Source: a virus
IMG/VR virus record: IMGVR_UViG_3300032240_001806
Span: 1 to 26,679 of that record
Strand: one strand, 5' to 3'
Length of the DNA stretch: 26,679 nt
Positions 26,674 through 26,679 of the stretch are shown one piece after another. The notes under the pieces are model-generated. The model was not told where the DNA came from. It did not search any database and saw nothing but the letters and a program-made list of their open reading frames with translations. Numbering within the stretch: the first letter of the stretch is position 1; each line of letters starts with the position of its first letter. Both the position numbers and the translations under genes were made by a program.

Positions 26674-26679
26674 TGAGCG
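26673..26679 (+). CDS. Start of the next gene (partial, probably major capsid)
   Basis: An ATG at 26673 shares a base with the scaffold stop (TAATG) and is preceded by AGGAGG at 26663-26668, among the strongest ribosome sites in the window. Only two codons are visible. The assignment to the capsid protein rests only on the usual order scaffold then capsid. Confidence 0.5.

Noticed and set aside
1-26679. CRISPR array or retroelement/diversity-generating cassette
   Set aside because: No regularly spaced repeats with unique spacers and no reverse transcriptase motifs (such as YxDD in a suitable context) are present; the dispersed heptad repeats are not regularly spaced.

Overview
This window is part of the genome of a tailed double-stranded DNA bacteriophage (Caudoviricetes). 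The base composition is strongly AT-rich, roughly 30% G+C by eye (not counted). The gene set is a family A DNA polymerase, a UvrD-like helicase, large terminase, a P22-type large portal, a GTA-type holin, a GroES-like co-chaperonin, an Hsp20 chaperone and surface-sugar genes. It resembles uncultivated marine phages of AT-rich hosts such as SAR11 (Pelagibacterales). The host is inferred from composition and gene content; nothing in the sequence proves it. No tail gene falls inside the window, so a podovirus-like virion is only a guess from the portal type.

Layout. 1-5191 (rightward): replication genes, namely the end of an unknown gene, SF1 helicase, DUF3310 protein, DNA polymerase, an HNH nuclease, small membrane and hypothetical proteins, and a ParB-like protein. 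Nearly all are joined by ATGA or short overlaps. 5200-5587 (leftward): two small genes divergent from a ribbon-helix-helix (RHH) regulator at 5697. 5697-7814 (rightward): the regulator, hypothetical genes, an acidic coiled-coil protein, then a densely regulated leader feeding an hsp20 gene and a membrane microprotein. A hairpin at 7860-7890 lies between converging transcription units. 7999-11351 (leftward): at least 18 very small genes with stop/start overlaps, including a second RHH protein and three membrane microproteins at the distal end. 11352-12178: an 827-base gene-free control region with three copies of a 19-base repeat and several inverted repeats, a candidate replication origin or master regulatory region. 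12179-13080 (rightward): small terminase and two small genes. 13077-14421 (leftward): five small genes. 14573 to the end (rightward): VRR-NUC nuclease, large terminase, six low-complexity genes sharing C-terminal tail motifs, portal, a basic peptide, holin, two small proteins, epimerase/methyltransferase/glycosyltransferase, a small protein, GroES-like protein, scaffold-like protein, and the first bases of the next gene, probably the major capsid protein.

How it works together. The right half packages and builds the head: TerS/TerL pump DNA through the portal, the scaffold and co-chaperonin support capsid assembly, and the holin serves lysis. The left half copies DNA. The leftward arrays of tiny, often acidic genes are typical of early host-takeover genes of unknown function.

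The most unusual signals are: a GC-rich heptad repeat (CACGGNN twice) scattered through genes and intergenic DNA of an AT-rich genome; a run of TerL-to-portal genes with interchangeable C-terminal tails; at least five tiny membrane proteins (20-28 residues) embedded by stop/start overlap; and an hsp20 leader with two promoters (one resembling a heat-shock sigma factor promoter) interleaved with hairpins.
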